Shown here piece after piece: positions 22,770 through 35,400 of a DNA stretch of 64,000 nt. The position numbers and the translations under genes are program-made. Positions within the stretch are counted from its first letter, which is position 1. Each line of letters begins with the position of its first letter. The stretch lies in NCBI GenBank assembly GCA_030268105.1, contig BSDZ01000023.1, positions 1,984,001-2,048,000 of the forward strand. Direction: 5' to 3'. Origin of the DNA: Volvox africanus (taxonomy: Eukaryota; Chlorophyta; Chlorophyceae; Chlamydomonadales; Volvocaceae). Under the pieces are notes generated by a model, which was not told the DNA's origin, searched no databases, and saw only the letters and a program-made list of their open reading frames with translations.

Positions 22770-25700
22770 GAGCGGCATTATTATTGGTTGAGAATACCAA
22801 TATGACATCCGAGTTTTTTGCTTTTAATAGCAATATGAAGAAATTAGAAATAAAAATTGATTCCTTAGATTTGCTGAGGTGCGTATCGCTGGGCAGTTTT
22901 TTCCCAGGGTCGGTGTCAATCCGGTGCATTTGCAACATACTCTATACATTTCATGGCAATTACAGATCACTGAATGGACCAGTATGCGTTGTGGCAATTT
23001 GCGGCCGTTCAGAGGCAGGGAAGACCTCGTTACTCAACCAGCTTGTCGCGCGGTTATGCGGACCTATGGGATGCGCCGAGGGAACCAGCGCGCAGCAGCA
23101 TGCAGTCGGAACCTCCTGTAGGTTTTCGGGAGGCACTCTTAAACACTGCCTCAAAGGTGCGCTGACCAGGGCTGATGGTGCGGCCGCACAAGCATAATGG
23201 CATCGTCAAGTACGGGGATTCTTCGGCATGGGCTTCAGCGCTTCATTCGCCCAATCTCCTTCCCTATCCACCATGCCAGCTCCTTTGCCACCAGTTCGTC
23301 GTCAACCCATATCCTCCAGTATTCCTATCGTTACTCCAACCACTGCTGCTTACTACAATAGCTGTTGCCACGGAGTATATAACACGTCCGTGCGCCGTGT
23401 CCCTCATCCCCGGCTGCCCCAATAATGCAGGCGTATGGCAGTGGACGCGGCCTTCTGAGTGGAAGCTGCCTTACGGACAGACGTATCACGTGGTGAGCGG
23501 AGCAGCGTCTGAGAGTCGTGTTATGTGCACCAGGGGCGAACAGGGTCCCCGGCTGTTCAGGGAAGAGGGACGGTCACGAGTACAGGCGCCTGCGGCTGCC
23601 GCGATACCTGGATTTGTGAAGGGGTATCAGCTGACTCACATCGCGCTGCAACACGTCGTCGGTGGAGGCCGACAACGAGAGCCGGTATCCCTCTCACTCC
23701 ACCCGATAGACGTTCGGCCTGCCTGAACTGGGATGAATTTCAATAGGTCATTTCGACCCACCGCCGATTCCACATTCGGCACATTTACCCCGGCACAAAG
23801 ATTTTCCTATTTCCGCATCATACGCACATAGCTCTTAACTTCTGCAAAACGAAGTTCCTTACGCCGTTTACCTCTCCGCACCTCTCCGCACCTCGCACTT
23901 GCCTTCTCGCCGTCTGGGTTTCTGTTGCGTCATGATGCCTGCCCGGCACGCTGCAGCTCTTGCTAGACGCTGAGGCCATCGGCGCGTCTGAGCAGGCCTC
24001 GGCGTACTCGAACCATGTGAGAAGGGCGGGGTGAGCCGGGGAAGGGGGCGGGGGGTACCCTCCGTGGCGGAGGATACATACACAATTCCGTTGCTTTGTT
24101 TCTACTTTTCTTTGATGTCGCACACGTCTTTCTTTCCTCCTACGCCAGCCAACTTGAAGTCCTAATTGGGAAAGTCGATCAGGTTGAAGAGGCAAGTAGT
24201 CAGGGCTACCATCACCACCACGCCTCGCATGCCTGTAGCCCACTTGTCTACTGTCGTCCACATTCTTGCCAGTAGGGAACATGGTCACTCCAGGCCTGAA
24301 TAACCCCGTTACTCGGCCACAGTGCCACCGATCCACCGAGCCTCGCTATTGTTTTGCCTCTCGTAGATATTTAACCTGGTGGTGCTGCTGTCGTCGGTGC
24401 TGCTGTACCACCACATGGGCTCGATAGACGACCAGTCGGTGAGACGCTCAACTGAGTGGCTGGGTGGGAAAGGCAAATAAACGAGACCTGGAACTGCTGT
24501 TTAGAGCAGTACAGCGCAAATTACTAACCACCCAGTGATACAGGTGGGTGTTGAGGGTTTGGAACCACCAGCGCTATCCTCGGCAAGCCCTCCCTCTTCA
24601 GCCATCTCGTGTCGCGGCGCTGATGCCAGGCACTACTCCCCCGAGTGGGGCCGCTCCCCACTATCCCGTCTCGCGCCACAACATGAATAGTTCACTTAAT
24701 GTGTGACAGCTCCGGTCTTCAGAGCTGCAAATACGTACCTTTTCTTCGTACTTGTTTGGACTGTTAAAGTCACCAAAGCGCCCGGCCCCTCCCTGGGCCG
24801 TATTACTTGATCTGACAATCTTCCGTTTATGAGTGTTGCTCATTCTCAACATTCCGCCATTTCGCTCTCCCCCATTTCCAAAACCGAATCTTCCTTTTCC
24901 AACGATTCGATTGGGTCCCACTTCGCATCTCCCGACCCCTTCCCCCATCCCGCCCCGCAGCAATCATCTACAAAAAGCACACCGTTGCTCACATATACTA
25001 CTGGCTGCTTTCATCCCTCGTTGCCTCATCGCATTATCTTTTGGTACATCTTTCGCTTTGCCTCGCTTTATAACCGCTAATGCCCTGGTCGGGTGCCGCA
25101 ACCTTACGTGATGGCAGGTAGACGACCTGGCGAGGTTCTGTGAGTTTGCACGGCCGCTTGGGGAGGAGGCGGGTAAGCTACGGGGGGAATTGGGGAGGAG
25201 GATTGTGTGTATGTGTGTGTGTGTGTTTATGTGATGGTGCCATACTGCCGTTGCAGCTGAACTCTCCCGTTCCTGCCCCTCACGAGCATTTCGCCAGAGT
25301 CCTCAAATTCACAGTGCTGATCCATCCGCGCTCCTCTACCCCTGCAGACAGAAACTGCAAGCCTTGACCCCAGAAGCCCTACTTCCGGGTCATCTGCACC
25401 AACGTAATATATGTCGTGGCTATTTTGTTTTATTAGTAATAACCATATACATCTTGGAATATTGTGCCGGTAGGTATCGGTGCTGTCCCCCTGGACCTGA
25501 GCCCCTCGCTCTTGTGGCTGCTGCGAGGCTTCCAGATGCACATTGCGAGCGACGGGAAACAGGTATATGTTTTGGGGGGGGATAAGAGCTGAAAAATGGC
25601 TCCTCTGTTCCGAAGCAGCAAACATACTCACACCGTGACACCGTGCACTCACACCGTAATTTTCGCAGCTTTCTTACTGGTCGCTCATGTCGGCGGGTTC

Positions 25701-28700
25701 GTTGAGGCAGGCTGGGAGGAAAGGGAGGGAGGAAAGGCGAATAGGCGAGACCTGCTGCTGCTGCTACTGCTGTTGAGAATCACAAATTATTTGGAGGAAG
25801 TAAAGGAGGATGAGGATGAGAATGCGTGTTGGAGGGAGAGGGAAAGGAAGGGGGCTCGTATGCGAGACGAGTCGCACAGGCACAACATGCAAGTCTTTGT
25901 TGTTGCAGCAGTACGGATTGTAACTAGAAGTTCCGATTGACTCGACTACCCATGACATTCTTATGTCAAGGGGGTGGCGTTACCATCACCGCGCTCGATT
26001 TGGTAATCCTCCTCGTCATCATCATTGCAGCTAACCTACCGAGAGTACGTGGAGGAGAGGCTCGAGCCACTGCCGGGCCGAACTGCTGACGTACGGGCCA
26101 AGAACCAGGTACTGCGTCCTATGTGCGAAATATTTGTTAGGGGAGTTGGATTAGCTGCGTAAGCCAGGTGACCGTGTCTCCCATTTCATCGGGAATAATC
26201 AACCCCCAGATTGGGCAAAGCCTTCTACTCCTGGCCCTTGTTGCCGTAGCGTTGTCGCTATTTGATTTCGTTTTGATTCGTCCTTGCTGTCCCACCCAAA
26301 TCCTGCCTTCTTCCTCGCCTCGCCTCACCTGGGGGGCCCCTCGTCCTTGCGCACGTTCGCGCTGCTTTCTCCTCCCTTCCGCCCTTCCCTTCCTCTCTCC
26401 ATCGAGCCCCATGGGGACTCCCAACTAATTTTTCCATGCATGGAAAGTAACTCACATTTCACAGCAACCGCAGTGCCAGGTCTTAGGTCGATTCGTCTTC
26501 CTCTTCTAAACCCTAAATTATCTCCGATCCAATCGCTTCACAATTATGCTGTTTGTTTTGTACCTTTTAATCTTAGGGTGGCGCAAGGTTCTATTGCTAC
26601 TGCTGTTATTACCTGGTCTAGTAATCGTAGATAATACTTCTTTATCTTTTAGTTATTTATCTGATTATGCAGTTTTATTGTCTTAGGTTTAGACAGTTTA
26701 CTTAGCAATACTTGTGTGTCGTATTTTCACCTCCACTAACGAGTCTTGTGGTGTAAGCCCTTCGGGATTTTTTGCCGTCGCCGGCAAAATGAGCTCACTT
26801 GCTTGTAAAATTTGCTTTCTTTTAGCTGGTCTTGTAATCGGTTTGATTTCTTTTAGTTATGACCTTTTTTTAGCATGTTCAGCAGTAGCCCCAAAAGCAT
26901 GTATTTCAAAAAGCATGTGTTTTTTTATAAGTATATCATGATACTAATGTTATATATGGATCCTTCAAACCGACTGACCAGAAGCGCTGTATGGTTCTGG
27001 AGCACAAATCTGTCGTACATGACCCATTTCTTATGTCTAAGTCATGAAAAGGGCTGAAACCTCTGTATATAGCATTCCGATTTGCTTTAATAAAAAGATA
27101 TTTTCACTAAATGCTCCAGAGATGACACGACACGCATGAAACCCACCTCTACCTCCGCTTTCCCCGCCTCCGCCGTCCCCTTCACCCTCCCCATCCCTGC
27201 TGCCTCCACCTCCACACACCCCTTCTGCCTTCACTGGCGCCTCCACCCTCACCAACGCAGCTGCCTTCGCGTCCCCCCCTTCCCCCGCTCCCGACGTTAT
27301 CGCCTCCGCTACTGCCACCGCCGGTGTCCGCACCATCGCCACCAATGTCATCGCACACACTATCTCGGCCGGGCCTGGGCTTCAGCTTGCTTTCCCTTGC
27401 CTCAGTTGACCACACCTCCTTTCTCCTGGCCTTGCTCTTAGAGAAGAAACACCTCGCATAGGCGCGGTCAAGCCTGGGTAACCTCTTTCATCTGTTCATT
27501 CAACTTCATTCGTCCTAGTGGGCCTTCAAAGTTCGAAGGGGGGCGGTGTTCGCGAGGACGCAGTTGCGCCGCTGCCCCCCGACATCGGACTAGTTAGCTT
27601 GTTAATGGTACTACCCGCAGATGCATTGTAATTGTCTTTTGGATTGTCACGAGCTCCTTTTCATCAGCGTACATCTTGGATGTCCCGGGATACCATGGGT
27701 GCCCCATAGGGAGGTCAGCAGTCCCAACAACTCAGCCACATACGTCCTATATTAGATTTCGCAATCATAAGAACGGATGAAAGGAGTCCTTTTGTCATAT
27801 GATATGAATTTCTGAACTCCGAGCTGCAGGGAAGGAGTTCAGGAAGGTATATCAGATTACAGACCCGGACCCGTAGCCGCCCGTTGGACCTGCTGTTCAT
27901 GAAAGTTTGCCAGGCCCGTACGTAATTGTCACCAGATATTTAACAGAGAGCTGAATCAATATTAAGTAAGTTTTCGATATATCTCGCAGTGTGCAAACCC
28001 TTCACCTTGGTTTTCCGGTTTACCTTCCTTACTTCCTCATACTTTTGTCCTCCTTTGATTCTGGTCGTTTCTCTGAAGCTCCCCCCTTCCATCCCTTATG
28101 CTTCGTTGGCTGAACCCCAGGCCCGCGCGCGCATCAAGGCGCTCTTCCGCGTCAGAGACTGCCACGTGCTGGTGAGTGGAAGGAGAGTGAGATATATAAA
28201 CGGATAAACGAAGGGACCTATGGAAGCTACGGAGCCTAAATGGAGAGGGAAAGAGAGAGGGTGGAGGGAGGGAGGGAGTAGTGTTTGTGTATGCATGTGC
28301 GCGTGTTATGTGTTGTGTTAGTGTCGAGGATGTAAAACGTGGGCCCGAGCCTGCGCGCAGTGGGAGGTATTAAGCTTAGCGTGAGATAAAGTGCTGTGTA
28401 TTTGCGTGTTTCGTCGGGTCATCCGACGAATCTTGCTGTTCTTACTTTGCTTGCTGTTACCTGAATTCGATTGAGATGCCAGATGCTGCATCTTATGCCC
28501 TGTGTGCGTGTGTCTGTGTGTGCGAGGGGGTGTTGCCTAAAATAGGGGTTGCCCGAAGAGGTGTCCCCACCACGAGCTTGTCATACGACGGTAATGCTGA
28601 CCACGGTGTTGGTGCTTTTTAATTTGTAATTTTCAACAGTAATGTCAGGGCTCGTCTATTCGTCTTCTCCCCCCCCCATCCCCCCCATCCCCCCACACAC

Positions 28701-31700
28701 ACCTCCCCACCTCCCTGGTTTCATACCGTACATCCTATGTATCCACGACTGGGTTCCCTGTCCTCATGATTCGTCCGCAGCCACTGTACGCTGAGGCCCT
28801 TCTGGCACGTACGGACCCACTGCCGGTTTCGGAGCTTCGTGCAGTAAGTGGATTCCTGGGTGGGGAAGGGGCCATGGGCCACCCGGCCCGCGCACCGCAG
28901 ATTCGCACTTCCACACCACCAGGCGCAACGCCGCCTCTTCCACGTCGCCGTTCCCTTCTTCGGGAGCATATGGGGGAGGGGGCGGAAAGGACAGATTGGC
29001 TACTTGGCCCCTCGACAAAGTCATGTCATCAACCCCCTACTGTTCGCACTCCCTCACATTTTTCCTTCTGCACCATCGCGCCCTTTCTGCCTTTTCTGCC
29101 TTTTCTGCCCTCACCTCTATTACTCGCCCATCCCACTCATGCACGGTCGTTCGCCACCGTCGTCATCATCGCGGCACCCCACCCCACTCAGCCCCGGGCG
29201 CGGCCGTTACTCTTTTACTGTAACTAAGTCACATTATTACCCCACTGTCCGTGTCGTATAGTTTCAGGGTTTGGATTCGCTGGTGGCTCTGTTGCAGAGC
29301 CGGTGTCAGCCCAAGAGGCTGAGCGGCAGGCCCGTCACGGGCCCTATGTTGGCCGGGCTCATAGAGGCATACTGCCGTGACATCAACGAACGGCGCGTGC
29401 CTGATGTCGTGTCGATTTGGCAGGTGGGCCAAGCACAGGAGGAGGGGAAGGGGAAAGGGAAGGTCAACAACAACAACAATGGTATGGCTGAGGCCGCATG
29501 CCCGCTTCGATGCCCCCTTTCCAGGCTTGGGGCTTCGCTCTCTTCGTTTCGCTCTCTCTCACCAGATTTGTAGTTTGTCCTGCTTGTCACTTCCTTGGCC
29601 TCTGCCGTATCTCATGTCCCTCCCCCGTCTAGCGCATGGCGGTGCTGCAAACCAGCACTCAACCAAGCAAGGGTGCGGAGGTCCTGTACGGCGATCACCG
29701 CGTCCCAGCGACCCTGCTGGACGCGCAATGGCGGCGGGAGTTAGAGACGGCGAAGGCGGAGGCCGCTGCTGCTCGTGGCGCCTTAGCGGCTGCGGAAAAG
29801 GAGGCCGCTGCGCTGCGGGAGCAGTTGGCGGCGGTACGGGAGCAATTGGTGGCCGTGAGAGCAGAGCTGCACGGGCGGACGGACGGTTTGGGGTTGGAGA
29901 GGTGGGTTAACAGCATAGCTGCTGTACGGAGCTGCCGTACCATACCGTATAGGCGTGTGCAGTACGTTTGTAGATTACGTCAATCAGATGGGTCTTTATT
30001 ATCGTTTCCGCCTGGATACTGCCGGTCTGTGGTCCGCTGTTCGCGGCATCTTCATAACCCAACCGGCTCGGTCAGAGCTGAGCACAGTGTTCGCAAAGGG
30101 GTCCTCCTGAGCCTTTGGTTCATCATTGCGTCGGTACTGAACACACCTCTCCTGACTCTCTTAGGTCTTAGTCCCTGCAGATGTAATCAAATATATGTGT
30201 CCTTTACATTTCATACGGCCGTCTGGGCTTCCGCAGGCTCCAATTCGAGCTGGCTGTTGCCACGGCTCAGAGGCAGGCGGCGGAGGAGGCAGCGGAAAGG
30301 ATGCGGACGTTCGCCGCCCAGCAGCTGGTGGCGCGCAGGGCGGAGGTGGCACGGAGCCCGAATGTGGGAGGTCCAGGGAGGTTGCAGGTGCGTTCCCGGT
30401 TGAGCAGGAGAGCTAGGCTGAGTGATAGAAGTATCACCGTCCCTCGACCCCGTACGGGCTGGCAGCGGCAGAGTTGTTTATTTCGAATCCGCAAGCGAAG
30501 ATTCTCGGTGTCTCTTTCTACTAGAGCTAAGAGGTTAGAAATAGCCCTGGTAAGGGATTGCCGTCAGAGGGCACCACCAATGGGCACCGCCAAGCAGGTT
30601 TTGGGTGGGGAGGCGAACAGGGGAAAGGGAAAGGGTGGGAAGACCTGAAAAACGAGACCTGGAAAGTGGGGCCCCCAATGTGGGTACACAAGGTTCACGG
30701 GCTTTTCGATATTGTGAGCTGCTGCTTGTTACCGTGCAGGAGTTTTGCGGTTGTGTCTTTACCTCGTTCGCAACCAAACCCGCCATCCTCGCCCGTATCC
30801 ATATCTTGTCCCGGGGAGGATGAGCGTGGGGCATCGTGCGAGCGCGTGTCCACACGGCCTTGGGTCCCTCAGCGCCCCAGTCCGTTGTTTTCCTGCACGA
30901 CTCTTCATTTCTCCCAGCTGTTTTGATCTGTGGATGCATGCTGTTCTGCCGCGCCTTCTACCCTTCTGTGACCCTCGGGCTCAATGCCTGGCTGCGCCGC
31001 TGAAAACGCAGCCGCCGACATCGTCGCTGGCTGTCCCCGTCGTGGCATCGCCAGTCCAGCTCGGCAAAGCTCCTGCGTCGGGCGCGAAAGGTGCGGCCAT
31101 TGCCGGGGCAGGAACGGCGATGGAAGCCGCCCGTGCGCCGGTACGAGGCCGAGGCCCGGCGGCAACGGCGGCAACGGCAGCGGCAGGAGTCGACGAGGTC
31201 GGACGCAGCGGTCGTCCCACCTCGGTATCGGCGGCAACGCACATGCGGCCGTTGAAGTCCGGTGGTAAACGCAGCCGGGCGACGGTGGAGACCGGTCCAG
31301 AGGGAGGAGGGACTTATGATGACGTTGGGATGGTTGAGGTGGCAGCGGGGACGACGGGGCTGGCTTCGGAGCAACGGCCGGCTCAGCGGCAGCGCACGGC
31401 GGTGGCGGGGATAATGACGCCGCCGCCGCCAGCGGCTACAACGACAGCGACCAGAGTGGCGGGCCATGGCAGTGCTGAGAGCGTACGGGAGCCCTTCACC
31501 ATTGAACGGAAGATCTTCATGTCTCAGAACCGAGGTGGGCTTATTAGGAGTAGATTGACACAGGACAAGGGCCCATGCGGAGCAGACGGACGTTCACACG
31601 CCAAAGGCACTAACCACCACCACCACCACCCGGTGATACAACTGGGTGTTACTCTGGTGGCGGGGTTCTGCGGTCCGCGGGCGGAAGGGGCGGAGCTCAC

Positions 31701-32481
31701 AGTGTTGGGATTAAAGTCGGCGTCTTCAGTACCAAGTACATCGACTGAACGGAGGGTTATCGGGTAAGGGGCATCCGTTCCTTTGGCTGGTCTCACCAGG
31801 GTCGTGAAAAATGCGGTAGGCAAGGGCGGAGTCACTCCCACCATCCGAATGTGTTTGTTCATTTTCCTTTTCGCGCCAACATGCCGCCATTCCATATCCC
31901 CAAGCTGCCCGTCCCTTTCGGCCCGATGCGTATCAGAGTTTGCATAGTCAATAGATTTACTCCGCCCCTGAACCCGCCTATCGTTTTGCAGTGTGGATTG
32001 GAGGCGCCGCTAGGACAGCGTCGTCGCTAGGTAGGATGGTGTTGGTGCTGTACTGGAATGATTGGAAGGACCCTAGCCGCTGCTCACTGGGGGTGGAGGG
32101 GGGAATTGGGGTCCAGAAGGTCGAGTTGTCGGAGCGCTGGCCATGAGGGAAGGGGTAGATGCTTTCCCGGAACCTGCATCCCCGTGGGTGCGTTGAGCCC
32201 CCTGGCCCCTGTACTCTATCCCCTGCCATAAACACACATTATGATGGAGTTTGGCGATAAGGGTACCGTTGGCGGAGGAAGGCCCGCGTGCTTTCACATC
32301 ATGATGGCCCACGTGCGTGCGTGTGTATGTGTTTTCTGATGCAGGTGGGAGCTCGACACCGCGTCACGACGGTGGGAGCGGGGTGGCCGCAACTGCAACT
32401 ACGACTGCCACCGCGACACCCATGGCGCCGGCAGGCAATACCTCATCGCCCGGTGCGACAGCCGCTGGCGTGCGCACGTAG
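22770..32481 (+). CDS. guanylate-binding-protein (GBP) family large GTPase
   Basis: Exons: 22770-22878, 22966-23117, 23431-23492, 23957-24016, 24367-24438, 25118-25172, 25474-25562, 26031-26108, 28121-28171, 28781-28843, 29262-29423, 29633-29901, 30237-30387, 31012-31534, 32345-32481. Every junction has GT and AG and keeps phase, giving about 677 residues; the true N-terminus is unresolved. In order: the strand before the P-loop (SLNGPVCVVAIC), P-loop GRSEAGKTSLLNQL, switch I-like GTSCVWQWTRP, G3-region LLLDAEAIGASEQASAYS, IFNLVVLLSSVLLYHHMGSI, DLSPSLLWLLRGF, LTYREYVEERLEPLP, IKALFRVRDCHVL, then the helical GBP C-domain (RCQPKRL, PVTGPMLAGLIEAY) and an Ala/Glu coiled coil. A Pro/Ala/Thr tail follows. 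GBPs are dynamin-superfamily GTPases that self-assemble. Several nucleotide-binding residues differ from the family, so GTPase activity is doubtful. Confidence 0.8.
26637..26772 (+). repeat. dispersed repeat, copy B, in a GBP intron
   Basis: Close relative of 8891-9022. It sits in the 2-kb intron between GBP exons 26031-26108 and 28121-28171, by far that gene's longest intron. The surrounding AT-rich 26.5-27.1 kb differs in composition from the GC-rich exons, suggesting a retroelement remnant. Confidence 0.7.
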
Positions 32482-35400
32482 CTGGGGTCCAGGCCGGAAA
32501 TCGCGGTCAGGATAGTCATATGTGCACACGTCCCCTGTGTGTTGCAAGCAATGCCGTCCTGTTACAGACATTTTCCTCTTCGAGTATGTGAGCACACGTG
32601 TTACTTTGCGTGTTACACGAGCCTTCGCATATACTCTGAGATGTGGGATGGAAGCAGGAGGTCTGTTCATGCCTCCTGGCCGTAGGTTTGGATCCGGATC
32701 GATTATTGTCACGGTGAGAAGTGTATGCCGGTTTCGAAGCCCCTGTACATTTTGCCGGTCCACCCGGATAACCGACCGCATCACGCGGAAAACTCGCAGG
32801 TTAAAGGTGCTGGAAGCTTAAGTTTAGGTTGGCAGGCATGGCAAGGAGGGTATAGAAATGGAATGACTAGCCCTAGTGAGAGCTTGGGAGGGGGAGCGCA
32901 TGAGGTCGCGGTGAAGAGTTGTACAGTCGCATGAGGCCGGGGCTGAGTGGTTAGCGATACTTTGTGCGATTGCGGGAGGGGTCTGATGCGGTGGACGTGC
33001 ACTTCGGTGCACTGGGCGCCGCCCACTTCCATCGCAATACGGCAGATGCAAGGTGCTAGGCACTGCGTCGCTATCCGCTCCGCCTCGGGGATCCAGCATA
33101 GCGCAATAGATGCGATAATAATGCATCTGAGAGCATACGCGCGCAGTTTGTGTGGCTTGTGATATGCAAATTGTCTTTTGTTCTTTTTTTGTGCGCAATA
33201 GGTGGCTGCCAAGGGCTGAAGAGGGTGCTCAGGACGGCACTGAGTCGAACGCGGTAATGGAATGATTGACCAGGAGTGATTGTGACTTGGCTGGGGAAGG
33301 AATGCATTCTCGTTGAGTCCCAGGGCACGTAATGCCGTGTATTCGGGTGGCTCTGGTCGCTGACCAGAGCCACCATCATCACCACCATCATCACCACCAC
33401 CATCATCATCGTCGTCGTCGTGAGCCAAGTCGTGGACCATCACTATGCTGAAGTGATTGTGGCCCTTAGACATCATGGCAATGATCCCTGGTGAGATGCA
33501 CTGCGAAATGATGCATCATGGTGCATGTTAGAGGACAGGCCGCGCTGTTGTGTTTGCGATGTGTCGTTGTACGTCATCCGTGATGTGGATTCAGACGGAG
33601 TGTTGGATGAGTCCGGGGGGCCTATAAAAAGGTTATTTGGACTGACTGAATAGCTTGCCTTGCCGCAGTAATACTTCGTTGTGGAGTTGGCCCCCTGCTG
33701 ATTCGGTTTACTTATACAACCTGACTTGCGACAGCTCTAGCCCCCGAATCCGCAAAGGTTCCGGCAGGAGCTAGAGAGAGAATTTTTGTGATCGTTTTTA
33801 GCCATTTGTTCATATTTGTTTGATATTCCTTGTTAATTGGCTTGGTCACTGCGTTTTGGTTTCGGCTGTGAACATCGAGAGCCGTCTTTTCTGAGGCCCC
33901 AAGGGGCTGGTTTCGCGGCCAAGAAACACGAATGCATTACTGTACTGCTCACTCACGTCCCATGTGCATTAGGGATGTGCTGCTGTTACGGTGTATCGCC
34001 CTTGACGGAAGTAAGTAAGCTGGACTGCCGTAAGGCTTTTTCTCGGCTGGAATGAAACTGTGCGAACGAGATGTCGCCCGTCCTCAGAATGCACGCGTTT
34101 TGAGTTTTTGTTTTGGAATCTTTGCTGCATCCATGTAATCATGTTTTGGGGATTCTCTTCATGTGACGGCCGTTACCTTTGTGCTTGGAAGATGGCATGC
34201 AGGTCCGAAATGCAGTGAAGGAGACGGAGCTTCGGTCGTACGAGCAGAAGGGCGGCCCTGCATGATTATAATTTTGAACACGTGCTATATCGCCGTAGCA
34301 GTTCTCAACAGGGTCAGGTTCCTGCACTGTGAGCACTGTGTAATTCAACGACGCACGTGGCGCTGGCTTATAGACGTATAGGGTTTGGGACGGGAGGATG
34401 GGACGAGTGAACAAGGGGGCTTGACAATCAGGAACACATACTCCCTGATTCCCTGCTACAACGATTTGGCACGTGCTGCAGATGAGAATGGACGCGGGCA
34501 TACCGGGGGAAACGGAAACAATAATGCAACGGTGTTTGCAGTCGAAATTTTTACATGAAATGTGGATTCCGGGAACATGATTCTCTGCGTGCTGTCATGA
34601 GGCCTAATGTGGAATCCGAGTGAATGCTCCAACCTGTGCAGAATCGTCCTTAGGAGGGGTCTCCCCTTGGGGTTCCTGGTCCTCTCCCATGGGAGGTAAA
34701 AGGAGGGCCGGGGAAGGTGGTGGAAGGCATGGTGCTTGATGCAGGCCGCGGGGGCCCCTGCGGCAGTGAATTGGTGAGATTTAATTGAAATAACAATCCG
34801 GAAAATTCGCAAAAGTAATGTCGTACTTCTGCACTTTGGGAAGGCTTATTGACGGTGGTTGTTGAAATACCCCTGATAAGTGGTATGTATGACGGGTCTA
34901 TGGAATCGTACTATCATACACATAGCATCACCACAGTACCGGTTGCCCTCACAATTCCAAGATATAACTGGCGCCAATTAACTTGCCGCGGTCAATTGGA
35001 AAGGCGGAAGGAACGAAAGAACGGGAACGCACGGTTAAACGGTTTTCCATTTTAAGACCAGAGCAACGAATATTACGAAGGAGGTAATGAATAATATTGA
35101 TGCGACTGTGAGGATAACGAGCAATCCAGGTACCGGTGGCGAACCGCGCGCAAAGAAGGCGAAGGACTAAGGAAGGGAACTGTCGCACGACAAAGCGCTT
35201 CAAGGTGCATTGCATTTTTCGGAACAGAAATTTTGAGTATACTCTGAATATACTTTCACCATGGATATCTTCGGTGCATTTCGCATTGGCTTAAGCTGGC
35301 AACAGCGGCAACGTCAAAAGATCCCATAAGACGCATGGTGACACGAATCGGACCAAAAATACAAAGTTCATCTTCACACATATGTGAAGCGAAGAAACGC

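Noticed and set aside
23590..23720. A TGGATTTGTGAAGGGG stretch first read as a frameshifted GBP G3 motif, implying a pseudogene
   Set aside because: A better, in-phase G3-region exon exists at 23957-24016 (LLLDAEAIGASEQ), joining both neighbours with good splice sites; the earlier match is chance within an intron.
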